A stretch of DNA of 64,000 nucleotides from Thalassobacillus_A hwangdonensis (GTDB lineage Bacteria > Bacillota > Bacilli > Bacillales > Halobacillaceae), in assembly GCF_042675915.1 (NCBI RefSeq), contig NZ_JBHTKL010000001.1:1-64000 (forward strand). The letters run 5' to 3'. This document shows positions 15,935-23,398 of this stretch, one piece after another. Position numbers and translations under genes: made by a program. Below the pieces are notes generated by a model. The model was given only the letters and a program-made list of their open reading frames with translations, made no database searches and was not told where the DNA came from. How positions within the stretch are numbered: position 1 is the stretch's first letter; every line of letters starts with the position of its first letter.

Positions 15935-16798
15935 ATGATTACGGGGGCAGAATTGAAATCACATTGGTACAAGACATTGTCATCTCCTGAGAGAATAAGA
16001 ACCATCCACTTTTTAGATGAAAAATGGAAACTGCATAAGAGGCGCGGCTATCGGATCGTCCGGGTGGCCGGAGAAATCAAACCCTATCAAATGATGCGGA
16101 GTGCTTATACACCTCAACGGATGCGTTATATCCTGCGATTGAGTTTCGTCATAAAAAAAGATGAGGCATTTTATGTGGAAGAACAGGAAGTTGAATGCGA
16201 AACATTTTTTGAAGAAGGCAGCTATACCCACCACTTTATAGAAGAGGCTGTCAGTGAGCGGGATGAAGGGATGAAATACGAACGGATTCCGCTTGGAGAA
16301 GCGGAGGATTTGCGATTTGATTATGACCGGAGAAGCGCTGTTCGGTATGCTGAACGGTGGTGGAATAGTTACAATCCAGAGTATCAGCATTTTGAAAATG
16401 ACTGTACCAATTACATTTCCCAGTGCTTAAGAGCGGGAGGTGCACCTCCATGGGGACATCATAACCGTAGCAAAGGCTGGTGGTATTCAGGAAAGTCATG
16501 GAGTTTCAGCTGGACGGTGGCCAATGCGATGCGATGGTACTTGAGTGGCTCAAGGCAGGGGCTGACTGGCAAAGAAGTCTCCTCTCCTGAGGAGCTCGTG
16601 CCAGGGGATGTCATCTGCTATGATTTCGAGGGGGATGGTACGTGGAACCACACGACAATGGTGATTATGAAGGATACGGATGGCATGCCTTTAGTGAATG
16701 CTCACACAACGAACAGTCGCCACAGATACTGGTCTTATGAAGATTCGACTGCTTATACACCGTATATCCAATATAAGTTTTTCCGGATTGGGGAGTAA
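15935..16798 (+). CDS. yhbB: amidase-domain protein, YhbB-like
   Basis: A 287-residue protein with a C-terminal amidase_6 (CHAP/NlpC-like, papain fold) domain. The putative nucleophile is the Cys of ENDCTNYISQCLRAGG near residue 156; the catalytic His is in GTWNHTTMVI. Trp-rich segments (GHHNRSKGWWYSGKSWSFSW) are characteristic. The N-terminal half is a charged unknown domain; no signal peptide is seen with the chosen start, ATG 15935 after AAAGGGGAGGGG. A longer frame from 15851 would run through the ogt terminator. Homologues occur in spore formers between queG and trmL; substrate is unknown. Confidence 0.8.
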   Translation: MITGAELKSHWYKTLSSPERIRTIHFLDEKWKLHKRRGYRIVRVAGEIKPYQMMRSAYTPQRMRYILRLSFVIKKDEAFYVEEQEVECETFFEEGSYTHHFIEEAVSERDEGMKYERIPLGEAEDLRFDYDRRSAVRYAERWWNSYNPEYQHFENDCTNYISQCLRAGGAPPWGHHNRSKGWWYSGKSWSFSWTVANAMRWYLSGSRQGLTGKEVSSPEELVPGDVICYDFEGDGTWNHTTMVIMKDTDGMPLVNAHTTNSRHRYWSYEDSTAYTPYIQYKFFRIGE

Positions 16799-16843
16799 CG
16801 TATGTTATAATATCCAGGTTACTACCAACACGAGGTGAAAAAC

Positions 16844-17317
16844 ATGCCCATCCATATTGTATTGTATCAACCTGAAATCCCTGCTAATACTGGAAATATC
16901 GCACGAACATGCCTTGCTACGAATATTCATCTCCACTTGATCCGTCCACTCGGATTTTCCACAGATGATAAAATGCTGCGACGTGCAGGATTGGATTACT
17001 GGCATGATGTGAGTATCCGCTATCATGATTCAATCGAGCAGCTTTATGAGACTTTTCCACAAGGCGAGTTTTATTATATTGAAAACTTCGGGACCAAGCA
17101 TTACACAGATTTTGATTTCAGTGATTCTGATAAAGATCTGTTGTTCGTCTTCGGAAAGGAAACGACCGGAATTCCCTATGAACTGTTGGAAGGAAAAGAA
17201 GACAGATGTCTGCGCATCCATATGACAGATAAAGTCCGGTCACTGAACCTTTCCAACACAGCAGCAATTCTTGCATATGAAGTATTGCGCCAACAGGATT
17301 TCCCAGGCCTGAAATAA
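16844..17317 (+). CDS. trmL: tRNA (cytidine(34)-2'-O)-methyltransferase TrmL
   Basis: A 157-residue SPOUT methyltransferase (CspR/TrmL) that methylates the wobble base of tRNA-Leu. Hallmarks: HIVLYQPEIPANTGNIARTC at the N-terminus, VFGKETTGIP and RSLNLSNTAAILAYE in the trefoil knot. The ATG at 16844 lies 7 nt after GAGGTG and aligns with family members; the GTG at 16835 overlaps that site. A substrate tRNA-Leu(CAA) is in the cluster at 1645. Confidence 0.94.
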   Translation: MPIHIVLYQPEIPANTGNIARTCLATNIHLHLIRPLGFSTDDKMLRRAGLDYWHDVSIRYHDSIEQLYETFPQGEFYYIENFGTKHYTDFDFSDSDKDLLFVFGKETTGIPYELLEGKEDRCLRIHMTDKVRSLNLSNTAAILAYEVLRQQDFPGLK

Positions 17318-17422
17318 TTTTAAATAGAATATTATTGTATATTTACGAGAGTGGATGATTTTTTGTTCAGCTACGGATAGGGGACAGGAAAGCGAATCGT
17401 TCCCTGCCTTCCTAAATTACAC

Positions 17423-17456
17423 AAAAGAAAAAGATCGCACATAAATGCGATCTTTT
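17423..17456 (-). terminator. terminator of the 31-residue micro-gene
   Basis: Read on the minus strand: stem aaaagatcgcat with atgcgatctttt-like arms followed by ctttt tract. Located directly after the small ORF. Confidence 0.85.
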
Positions 17457-17465
17457 CGTTATGGA

Positions 17466-17561
17466 TTATTTTTGTGGGTTACCTGGTTTTTCATCGTAAC
17501 CGGCTGTGAAAATAGAAGTCAAGAACGCGACACATACCAGGATGATCAATGTCAAATTCAT
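17466..17561 (-). CDS. 31-residue membrane micro-protein
   Basis: A minus-strand ORF of 31 codons. Its ATG follows AAAGGAGGCAGTCGT, an optimal Gram-positive ribosome-binding site. The product is an N-terminal hydrophobic helix (about residues 2-20, LTLIILVCVAFLTSIFTAG) followed by a short polar tail ending in PGNPQK. A terminator for the same strand lies 10 bp downstream, so this is a self-contained transcription unit. I do not recognise a family. Neighbours are trmL (convergent) and a Tyr/Pro-rich protein gene (divergent). Confidence 0.72.
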   Translation of the reverse strand: MNLTLIILVCVAFLTSIFTAGYDEKPGNPQK

Positions 17562-17758
17562 ACGACTGCCTCCTTTATGCGAAATCCAATACAAACTGCT
17601 CTGTCCATTATAACTAATTTGTACCAGCTTGTGAATCTTTAATCAGGATAAATTATGAAACCTTTATGGAATGATGTACAGGTGCCCATACATCCTTACC
17701 TCCCTTCACATATGGTGAAGCATAGGCTTTATCACTATGAGAATGGAGAGGATTACGC

Positions 17759-18004
17759 GTGCAACATACACCATATTTTGATCCGAACTTAGCGTATTAC
17801 CATGGAGAAGCGCAACGAGATTTTGGGCATCACTATAATCAGCATCAGGATGATCGCTTCTTCGGAGGTCCATTCGTCGGTGGGTTGCTTGGTGGATTGG
17901 TAGGGAGCGCCTTGTTCCCTGGTCCTTATTATTATCCACAATATCCGCCGTATGGATATTACCCGTATTATCCACCTTATGGCGGAGGCTACGGATACTG
18001 GTAA
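17759..18004 (+). CDS. small Gly/Tyr/Pro-rich protein, possible spore-coat component
   Basis: An 81-residue protein. After a polar N-terminus with many His/Gln (HHYNQHQDD), a Gly-rich hydrophobic segment (GGPFVGGLLGGLVGSALFPG, residues about 36-55) leads to a tail of tyrosine-proline-glycine repeats (YYPQYPPYGYYPYYPPYGG). The GTG start is six bases after GGAGAGG. Composition resembles spore-coat or surface proteins of Bacillaceae, but there is no decisive motif. Confidence 0.65.
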   Translation: MQHTPYFDPNLAYYHGEAQRDFGHHYNQHQDDRFFGGPFVGGLLGGLVGSALFPGPYYYPQYPPYGYYPYYPPYGGGYGYW

Positions 18005-18030
18005 ATTCAAGCAGTAAAAACGAATATAGA

Positions 18031-18067
18031 GAAAGGGTATCAGCTTGATGGCTGATACCCTTTTTAA
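18031..18067. terminator. bidirectional terminator
   Basis: Stem aaagggtatcagc with gctgataccctttt between two convergent genes: the Tyr/Pro-rich protein and lipA. Confidence 0.88.
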
Positions 18068-18070
18068 TGC

Positions 18071-19015
18071 TTAGAATTTCACTTCGTCCAGCTCTTCACC
18101 TTGGGATTCATATCCCTTCATATACTTGATCCTGCGCTGGGCTGATGTTTCATTGACCTGTTCATCCGCATGATAGGAAGAGCGGACCATCGGGCCTGCT
18201 TCGCAATGCTTGAAGCCTTTTTCCATTGCGATTTTCTTCAGTTCTTCGAATTCATCCGGGTGATAGTAGCGTTCTACATTCAAGTGTTTTTTCGTTGGCT
18301 GCAGATATTGACCGATCGTCATTATATCGACATTGTGTGCCAGCAAATCATCCATTGCCTGGACGATTTCTTCCTTCGTTTCACCAAGTCCGACCATGAT
18401 GCTCGATTTCGTTGGAGTGTCCGGTGCAATCTCTTTCACTCGTTTAAGAAGTGTCAATGACTGATCATACATCGCACGTGCGCGGACGCGTTTCGTCAAC
18501 CTTCTGACTGTCTCAATGTTGTGGTTGAAGATATCCGGTTTTCCATCCATTAAGGTATGAAGGCTTTCATAGTCCCCTTTCATATCAGAAGGGAGTATTT
18601 CAACTGTACAACCAGGTACCCGTCGGCGGATGGCTTTCACTGTTTCTGCAAAAACTGCCGCTCCACCATCTTTCAAGTCATCGCGGGCAACAGCTGTAAC
18701 GACGACGTGCTTCAATCCCATGATTTCCACAGACTCGGCGACACGTTCCGGCTCGCCCCAGTCCAGCTCATTTGGTAAGCCTGTTTTTACAGCACAGAAA
18801 CGACATCCGCGTGTACAAGTATCTCCTAGAATCATGAACGTTGCAGTTTTGCGCTCACTCCAGCATTCATGAATATTCGGACAGCGGGCTTCTTCGCAGA
18901 CCGTATTCAGTTTTTTGTCACGCATCAATTTTTTCAATCCTGTGTAGGACTTGTTCGTGTTGATTTTGATTTTTAACCATTCAGGCTTTCTTATGTACTC
19001 ATATTTTTTAGCCAT
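18071..19015 (-). CDS. lipA: lipoyl synthase
   Basis: A 314-residue radical-SAM enzyme that inserts two sulphur atoms into protein-bound octanoyl groups. The auxiliary cluster cysteines are C40, C45 and C51 (VCEEARCPNIHEC); the radical-SAM cluster cysteines are C67, C71 and C74 (CTRGCRFC). The downstream GLGETKEEI and SSYHADE motifs match the family. The start has AAGGAGGAGACC. It is 23 bp downstream of lipM on the same strand, so both are co-transcribed. Confidence 0.96.
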   Translation of the reverse strand: MAKKYEYIRKPEWLKIKINTNKSYTGLKKLMRDKKLNTVCEEARCPNIHECWSERKTATFMILGDTCTRGCRFCAVKTGLPNELDWGEPERVAESVEIMGLKHVVVTAVARDDLKDGGAAVFAETVKAIRRRVPGCTVEILPSDMKGDYESLHTLMDGKPDIFNHNIETVRRLTKRVRARAMYDQSLTLLKRVKEIAPDTPTKSSIMVGLGETKEEIVQAMDDLLAHNVDIMTIGQYLQPTKKHLNVERYYHPDEFEELKKIAMEKGFKHCEAGPMVRSSYHADEQVNETSAQRRIKYMKGYESQGEELDEVKF

Positions 19016-19038
19016 GGTTGGTCTCCTCCTTCAACGTG

Positions 19039-19857
19039 TTATCTAGAATAATTCCACTCGTCGTTCCGGTAACGTTCTTCTGCCAGACGATTGACCTCTT
19101 CCAGCTGTTCGGGTGTAAGTTCCAATGGTTCAAGCTCAATTCCCAACCCTTTCTCGAAGCCTGCTTTGAATGCGGATTTCACATCATCAAAAGAAACAGG
19201 TGTAGACAGGATTTCGTTGATGGCGACTGCTTTGTCGCCAAAGGCTTTCCTTGCGCGTTCTTTCACACGCTCGTTCGGATAGGTGAACAAATCGAACAGT
19301 TTTACATCGTCGACATCAATCGGTATGGAGCCATGCTGCAGGATTACACCTTTTTTCCTTGTCTGTGCACTTCCAGCTGCTTTCTTATTATCAACAATCA
19401 ACTCATACCATGACGGTTCTTCGAAGCAGACAGCAGAGCCTGTAGCATCGAGACTTCCATCTGGAATTGCAAACTCCGCTTTGATACCTAAGTTTGTAAA
19501 TCCTTCAAGCAATCCCTGCGATAGAATCAGGTAGGCTTCTTTGACGGATTTCGGCATGGATGGATGTTCTTCAGACACGATGACGCTGTAGGTCAACTCC
19601 TGATCATGAAGGACTGCGCGTCCTCCAGTCTGTCTTCGAACCAGTTCAAAACCGTGGCGTTTAACTCCATCCAAGTCGATCTTACCTTTGGTTTTCTGGA
19701 AGTAGCCGACGGACAGACCAGCCGGTTCCCAGCCATAAAAACGTAAAACAGGAGGAATTTTACCTTCACTATGCCAATTGAGCAGTGCCTCATCCAGCGC
19801 CATGTTGAAGGCTGGTGTGGCATGTCCTGAATCGACATATAACCATGATTCGGTCAT
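19039..19857 (-). CDS. lipM: octanoyltransferase LipM
   Basis: A 272-residue member of the biotin/lipoate ligase fold. RRQTGGRAVLHDQELTYS is the lipoyl/octanoyl-binding loop; the catalytic Cys is C144 in GSAVCFEEPSWYEL, and a conserved Lys follows in NKKAAGSAQTR. Gram-positive LipM moves octanoate from acyl carrier protein to GcvH; LipL then passes it to E2 proteins. Sequence similarity to B. subtilis YqhM (from memory) favours LipM over LipL or a lipoate ligase. Co-transcribed with lipA, giving most of a de novo lipoylation unit. Confidence 0.83.
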   Translation of the reverse strand: MTESWLYVDSGHATPAFNMALDEALLNWHSEGKIPPVLRFYGWEPAGLSVGYFQKTKGKIDLDGVKRHGFELVRRQTGGRAVLHDQELTYSVIVSEEHPSMPKSVKEAYLILSQGLLEGFTNLGIKAEFAIPDGSLDATGSAVCFEEPSWYELIVDNKKAAGSAQTRKKGVILQHGSIPIDVDDVKLFDLFTYPNERVKERARKAFGDKAVAINEILSTPVSFDDVKSAFKAGFEKGLGIELEPLELTPEQLEEVNRLAEERYRNDEWNYSR

Positions 19858-20086
19858 GAGGACCCTCTTTTCTATTTTTATATTTACACTTTAGCGAAGT
19901 AAAAAGTACATGCTTATTCTAACAATGGGAGCTTTCAAGTGTCAAAGAAGATTATGGAAACTGTCAAAGGGGTAAAGGTTCATCACTCATGCTTTCAGCG
20001 AACATAGATGCGAATGTTTTCCCCGTTCTCGTTTATAATGGTAAGTATAGAAGTTCATGCTCCATAACCGAAAAGGAGGGACTGGC

Positions 20087-20266
20087 ATGAATCAGACGGT
20101 TTTCTCAAGTATCTTGTTCCTTTCCATTGCTGTCATCTGGCTACTTTTCGCTATCCTATTTGAACAGTTCCGATACATGAACATCGGTTTGGCGGTCATT
20201 TTCCTGTTTCTCGGCTTCAGTAAGTGGAACACGCATAAAAAGGGTAAGGACTGGATGGAAGAATGA
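20087..20266 (+). CDS. 59-residue two-helix membrane protein
   Basis: A small ORF with a strong AAAAGGAGGG site. Two hydrophobic segments (about residues 4-25 and 29-44) precede a basic tail (KWNTHKKGKDW). A terminator follows eight bases after the stop. No family recognised. The ATG is inside a longer open frame from 20057 that lacks a ribosome-binding site. Confidence 0.72.
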   Translation: MNQTVFSSILFLSIAVIWLLFAILFEQFRYMNIGLAVIFLFLGFSKWNTHKKGKDWMEE

Positions 20267-20273
20267 TATTAAA

Positions 20274-20306
20274 TGCAGCGGCATAACTGTCGCTGCTTTT
20301 TTATTT
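20274..20306 (+). terminator. intrinsic terminator
   Basis: Stem gcagcg with cgctgc and a 10-nt loop, then tttttt. The next 240 bp up to prkA contain no ORF I can support and presumably hold the prkA promoter. Confidence 0.8.
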
Positions 20307-20549
20307 TGGGGTATTCGCGAAATTATTGCTGATTAGATTATCGGTAACACTCTAGAAAAAAATTCAACTCGCGAAATTGACTTTATCAATCCGATTATGA
20401 ATCCTGCTTCTGCGCTGCGAAACACCACACCATTACAGGTAAACAAAACTCCTGCTGCTTTTATCACTATTCTAATCATCACTTTCCCCCTATGGACATA
20501 GACTGTATTAAATCAGCTTTTGCCTATCATCGACAGGGGAGGTCTTTTA

Positions 20550-22445
20550 GTGGACATATTGAAAAAGATTCAGGATTTTAGGGAAGAAGAGGAGAAGCTG
20601 AAGTGGGAAGGTAACTTTGCAGAGTACCTGGAGTTGTTGAGAGAACGTCCTTATTTAGCACAATCAGCCCATTCGCGCGTTTATAATATGATCAAAGATG
20701 CCGGAATTGAAGAGGTGAATGGTCATAACGAATATAAGTTCTTCAGCCATGAAATCTATGGTCTTGAAGAATCTATGGAGCGCTTAGTAGAAGAATATTT
20801 CCATCCTGCAGCGAAGCGGCTGGATGTTCGTAAGCGGATCCTATTGCTTATGGGGCCGGTAAGTGGAGGTAAATCCACGCTTGTGAATGTGCTGAAACGT
20901 GGACTCGAAGCGTATTCACACACTGATAAGGGTGCTGTTTTTGCAATTAAAGGTTGTCCGATGCACGAGGACCCACTTCATTTAATTCCGCATCATTTGC
21001 GGGCAGATTTCTTTGAAGAGTATGGAATCAGGATTGAAGGTAATCTATCGCCATTGAACTTGATGCGACTGGAAGAAGAATATAGTGGAAGAATCGAAGA
21101 TGTTCAAGTGGAAAGGATTTTCTTCTCAGAAGATAAACGTACAGGAATAGGGACGTTCAGTCCTTCTGACCCTAAATCCCAGGATATCGCGGATTTGACT
21201 GGTTCAATCGACTTTTCAACAATTGCTGAGTATGGATCTGAGTCGGATCCACGGGCATACCGTTTTGACGGTGAGTTGAACAAAGCGAACCGTGGTATGA
21301 TGGAGTTCCAGGAAATGCTGAAGTGTGATGAGAAGTTCCTATGGCACTTGCTGTCATTGACACAGGAAGGTAACTTCAAAGCAGGCCGATTCGCACTCAT
21401 TTCAGCAGATGAGTTGATTGTGGCCCATACGAATGAAGCGGAGTACCGTTCTTTCATCGCGAATAAAAAGAATGAAGCATTGCATTCGCGGATGATTGTC
21501 ATGCCTGTACCTTATAACTTGAAAGTCAGTCAGGAAGAACGGATCTATGAAAAAATGATCCGCCAAAGCGACATCAGCAATGTGCATATCGCACCACATA
21601 CGCTGAAGATTGCAGCGATGTTTACTGTCCTTACCCGCCTGAAAGAATCGAATAGCGGCCAGGTTGATATATTGAAGAAAATGAGACTGTATGATGGAGA
21701 GACGGTCGAAGGTTTCAGTGATGTAGATGTCAATGAATTGAGGAAAGAGTTCTCGGATGAAGGCATGAGTGGTATCGATCCACGTTATGTCATAAACCGG
21801 ATCTCTTCGACGATCATCAAGAAAGAAATGACATCGATCAATGCTCTTGATGTACTGCGTTCTTTGAAAGATGGACTTGATAGTCATGCTTCCATCTCCA
21901 AGGATGATAAAGAGCGATACTTGAACTTCATTTCCATGGCTCGTAAAGAATACGATGAAGTTGCCAAGAAGGAAGTCCAGAAAGCGTTCGTCTATTCCTA
22001 TGAAGAATCTGCGAAGACATTGATGGATAACTATCTGGATAACGTTGAAGCATACTGTAACAAGTCGAAACTTCGTGATCCATTGACCGATGAAGAACTG
22101 AATCCGGATGAGAAGCTGATGCGTTCCATTGAAGAACAGATCGGCATTTCAGAAAATGCTAAAAAAGCATTCCGTGAAGAAATTCTTATTCGAATCAGTG
22201 CTTATGCAAGAAAAGGGAAGAAGTTCGATTACCATTCTCATGAACGTCTCCGTGAAGCGATTCAGAAGAAGTTGTTCGCTGATCTGAAAGATGTCGTGAA
22301 GATTACAACATCGACGAAAACGCCGGATGAACAGCAGCTTAAGAAGATCAATGAAGTCATCGCAACGTTGATTGATGAGTATGGATACAACTCCAGTTCC
22401 GCAAACGAATTGCTGAGGTATGTCGGAAGTCTATTGAATAGATAA
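20550..22445 (+). CDS. prkA: PrkA, serine protein kinase / AAA+ protein
   Basis: A 631-residue AAA-type protein. The N-terminal AAA domain has Walker A GPVSGGKST at residues 102-110; the C-terminal PrkA kinase-like domain covers the rest (for example YVINRISSTIIKKEM). The GTG at 20550 gives MDILKKIQDFREEEEKLKWEG and exactly the 631 residues I recall for the B. subtilis protein; it lies seven bases after GGGGAGG. PrkA acts in the mother cell during sporulation and is described both as a kinase and as an ATP-dependent protease. In B. subtilis yhbH is its direct neighbour; here yhbH is 6.5 kb away at 29015. Confidence 0.94.
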   Translation: MDILKKIQDFREEEEKLKWEGNFAEYLELLRERPYLAQSAHSRVYNMIKDAGIEEVNGHNEYKFFSHEIYGLEESMERLVEEYFHPAAKRLDVRKRILLLMGPVSGGKSTLVNVLKRGLEAYSHTDKGAVFAIKGCPMHEDPLHLIPHHLRADFFEEYGIRIEGNLSPLNLMRLEEEYSGRIEDVQVERIFFSEDKRTGIGTFSPSDPKSQDIADLTGSIDFSTIAEYGSESDPRAYRFDGELNKANRGMMEFQEMLKCDEKFLWHLLSLTQEGNFKAGRFALISADELIVAHTNEAEYRSFIANKKNEALHSRMIVMPVPYNLKVSQEERIYEKMIRQSDISNVHIAPHTLKIAAMFTVLTRLKESNSGQVDILKKMRLYDGETVEGFSDVDVNELRKEFSDEGMSGIDPRYVINRISSTIIKKEMTSINALDVLRSLKDGLDSHASISKDDKERYLNFISMARKEYDEVAKKEVQKAFVYSYEESAKTLMDNYLDNVEAYCNKSKLRDPLTDEELNPDEKLMRSIEEQIGISENAKKAFREEILIRISAYARKGKKFDYHSHERLREAIQKKLFADLKDVVKITTSTKTPDEQQLKKINEVIATLIDEYGYNSSSANELLRYVGSLLNR

Positions 22446-22466
22446 GAATAAAGTTCTGAGAAAAGG

Positions 22467-22497
22467 AAAAATCCGGACAATTCGTCCGGATTTTTTT
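22467..22497 (+). terminator. intrinsic terminator of prkA
   Basis: Perfect stem aaaatccggac with gtccggatttt, 5-nt loop, T7 tract. Confidence 0.93.
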
Positions 22498-22505
22498 GTG
22501 GGATA

Positions 22506-22626
22506 ATTTAATAACAGCTTCGCCAACACGCTTCACTTTCCATGGGCACTGCCTCAGCCTACTCAGAAAGTAAAGACCGCTTGGCTTCGGGGGTTCGGAC
22601 GCGTGCCATTACCCGCAGGAGTCTAG
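22506..22626 (-). repeat. dispersed intergenic repeat, inverted diverged copy
   Basis: Read on the minus strand it shows gactcctgcggg, then aacccccgaagcc, ctgagtaggctgaggcagtgccc and gaaagtgaagcg. These are the ordered landmarks of the repeat family seen at 22691 and 45155, in diverged form. It faces the copy at 22691 head to head, about 65 bp apart. Confidence 0.62.
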
Positions 22627-22690
22627 TTAAATTGATAATGATTAAATCATTACTCTAATAGTTGCCGTTACGATTAAATTAAAGCGAATA

Positions 22691-22805
22691 GGGAGAAGGA
22701 ACAATGAGACTCCTGCGTGAAAAGTAAGGGTGGCAAGACCCCGGAAGGCTAAAGCCTGAGGAGGCTTGCCGTCTTCCCCGCGGAAAGCGAGTTGTTCCTT
22801 CTTCC
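22691..22805 (+). repeat. dispersed intergenic repeat, copy 2
   Basis: About 115 bp with terminal inverted repeats (agaaggaacaa with ttgttccttct). The interior has gactcctgcg, agaccccggaaggc, a self-complementary aggctaaagcctgaggaggct region and ccgcggaaagcgagt. It shares its landmarks with the element at 45155 and forms a long stem. Such elements recur in intergenic DNA of many Bacillaceae; no transposase is encoded, so it is MITE-like. Confidence 0.8.
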
Positions 22806-22899
22806 TCTTCATCTCAACCATAATGAAACGGCTTGATGCACCTTATTACAGTTTTAGCTTCATTCGCAAGTGGGTACATTATAAGTGAGGTGATGCGAT

Positions 22900-23067
22900 A
22901 TGGGTATGAAAAGAGATGAAAAAGATAAACCCAAGAACAGCTCCATGGCTAAGGACATGGAAGAGATCAAGCATCAAGGGAAAATCATGGAACATATGAA
23001 CACGAATGAAGAAGTGAAAAGAGAAGGAAAGAAGCCAGACCCTAAGCAACACGACGAAAATGAATGA
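22900..23067 (+). CDS. 55-residue hydrophilic protein
   Basis: A very polar protein rich in Lys, Glu, Asp and Met (KRDEKDKPKNSS, then MAKDMEEIKHQGKIMEHM and a KKPDPKQHDENE tail), with no hydrophobic core. The ATG follows AAGTGAGGTGATG, and a perfect terminator starts at the stop codon. Its composition suggests a helical or disordered stress- or spore-associated protein, but no family is recognised. It is too short for routine ORF cut-offs. Confidence 0.68.
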   Translation: MGMKRDEKDKPKNSSMAKDMEEIKHQGKIMEHMNTNEEVKREGKKPDPKQHDENE

Positions 23068-23096
23068 AAGGAGGCAGCCTGCCTCCTTTATTTTAT
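23067..23096 (+). terminator. intrinsic terminator
   Basis: Stem aaaggaggca with tgcctccttt, 3-nt loop, then atttta. Overlaps the stop of the 55-residue gene. Confidence 0.88.
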
Positions 23097-23304
23097 AGCT
23101 TTCAATAGTCCTTCAACCATCCATGATTGATAAGGAATTCAAAGATGGGATAATCTAACGATAGTAATTGATGGAAGGAAAAAGGAAGATATATGAAAAA
23201 TTTGTTCTTCAATGTCGAAAAATTGTAAAAAGACGTACCACTCCCGTCTGCTTTATTGTTATAATGGACGTGTTGTTTTCGTTCAAAAAAATAGGGTATA
23301 TATC

Positions 23305-23334
23305 TTGAAGAATAAAGACGTTCGAATCTATAAT
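23305..23334 (+). promoter_or_regulatory. predicted sigma-A promoter of odhAB
   Basis: A -35 box TTGAAG and a -10 box TATAAT are separated by 18 bp. The predicted transcript would start about 57 nt before the odhA GTG. The preceding 200 bp after the terminator contain no ORF I can support. Confidence 0.6.
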
Positions 23335-23398
23335 AGTACATGGGTTTGCAAACGGTTACGTCACAACGACAGACAACATCTACTTGGGGGTATTAAAC

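Noticed and set aside
17445..17642. 65-codon plus-strand ORF with a lipobox-like VTGC
   Set aside because: It has no ribosome-binding site, starts inside a terminator hairpin and lies opposite the better supported 31-codon gene.
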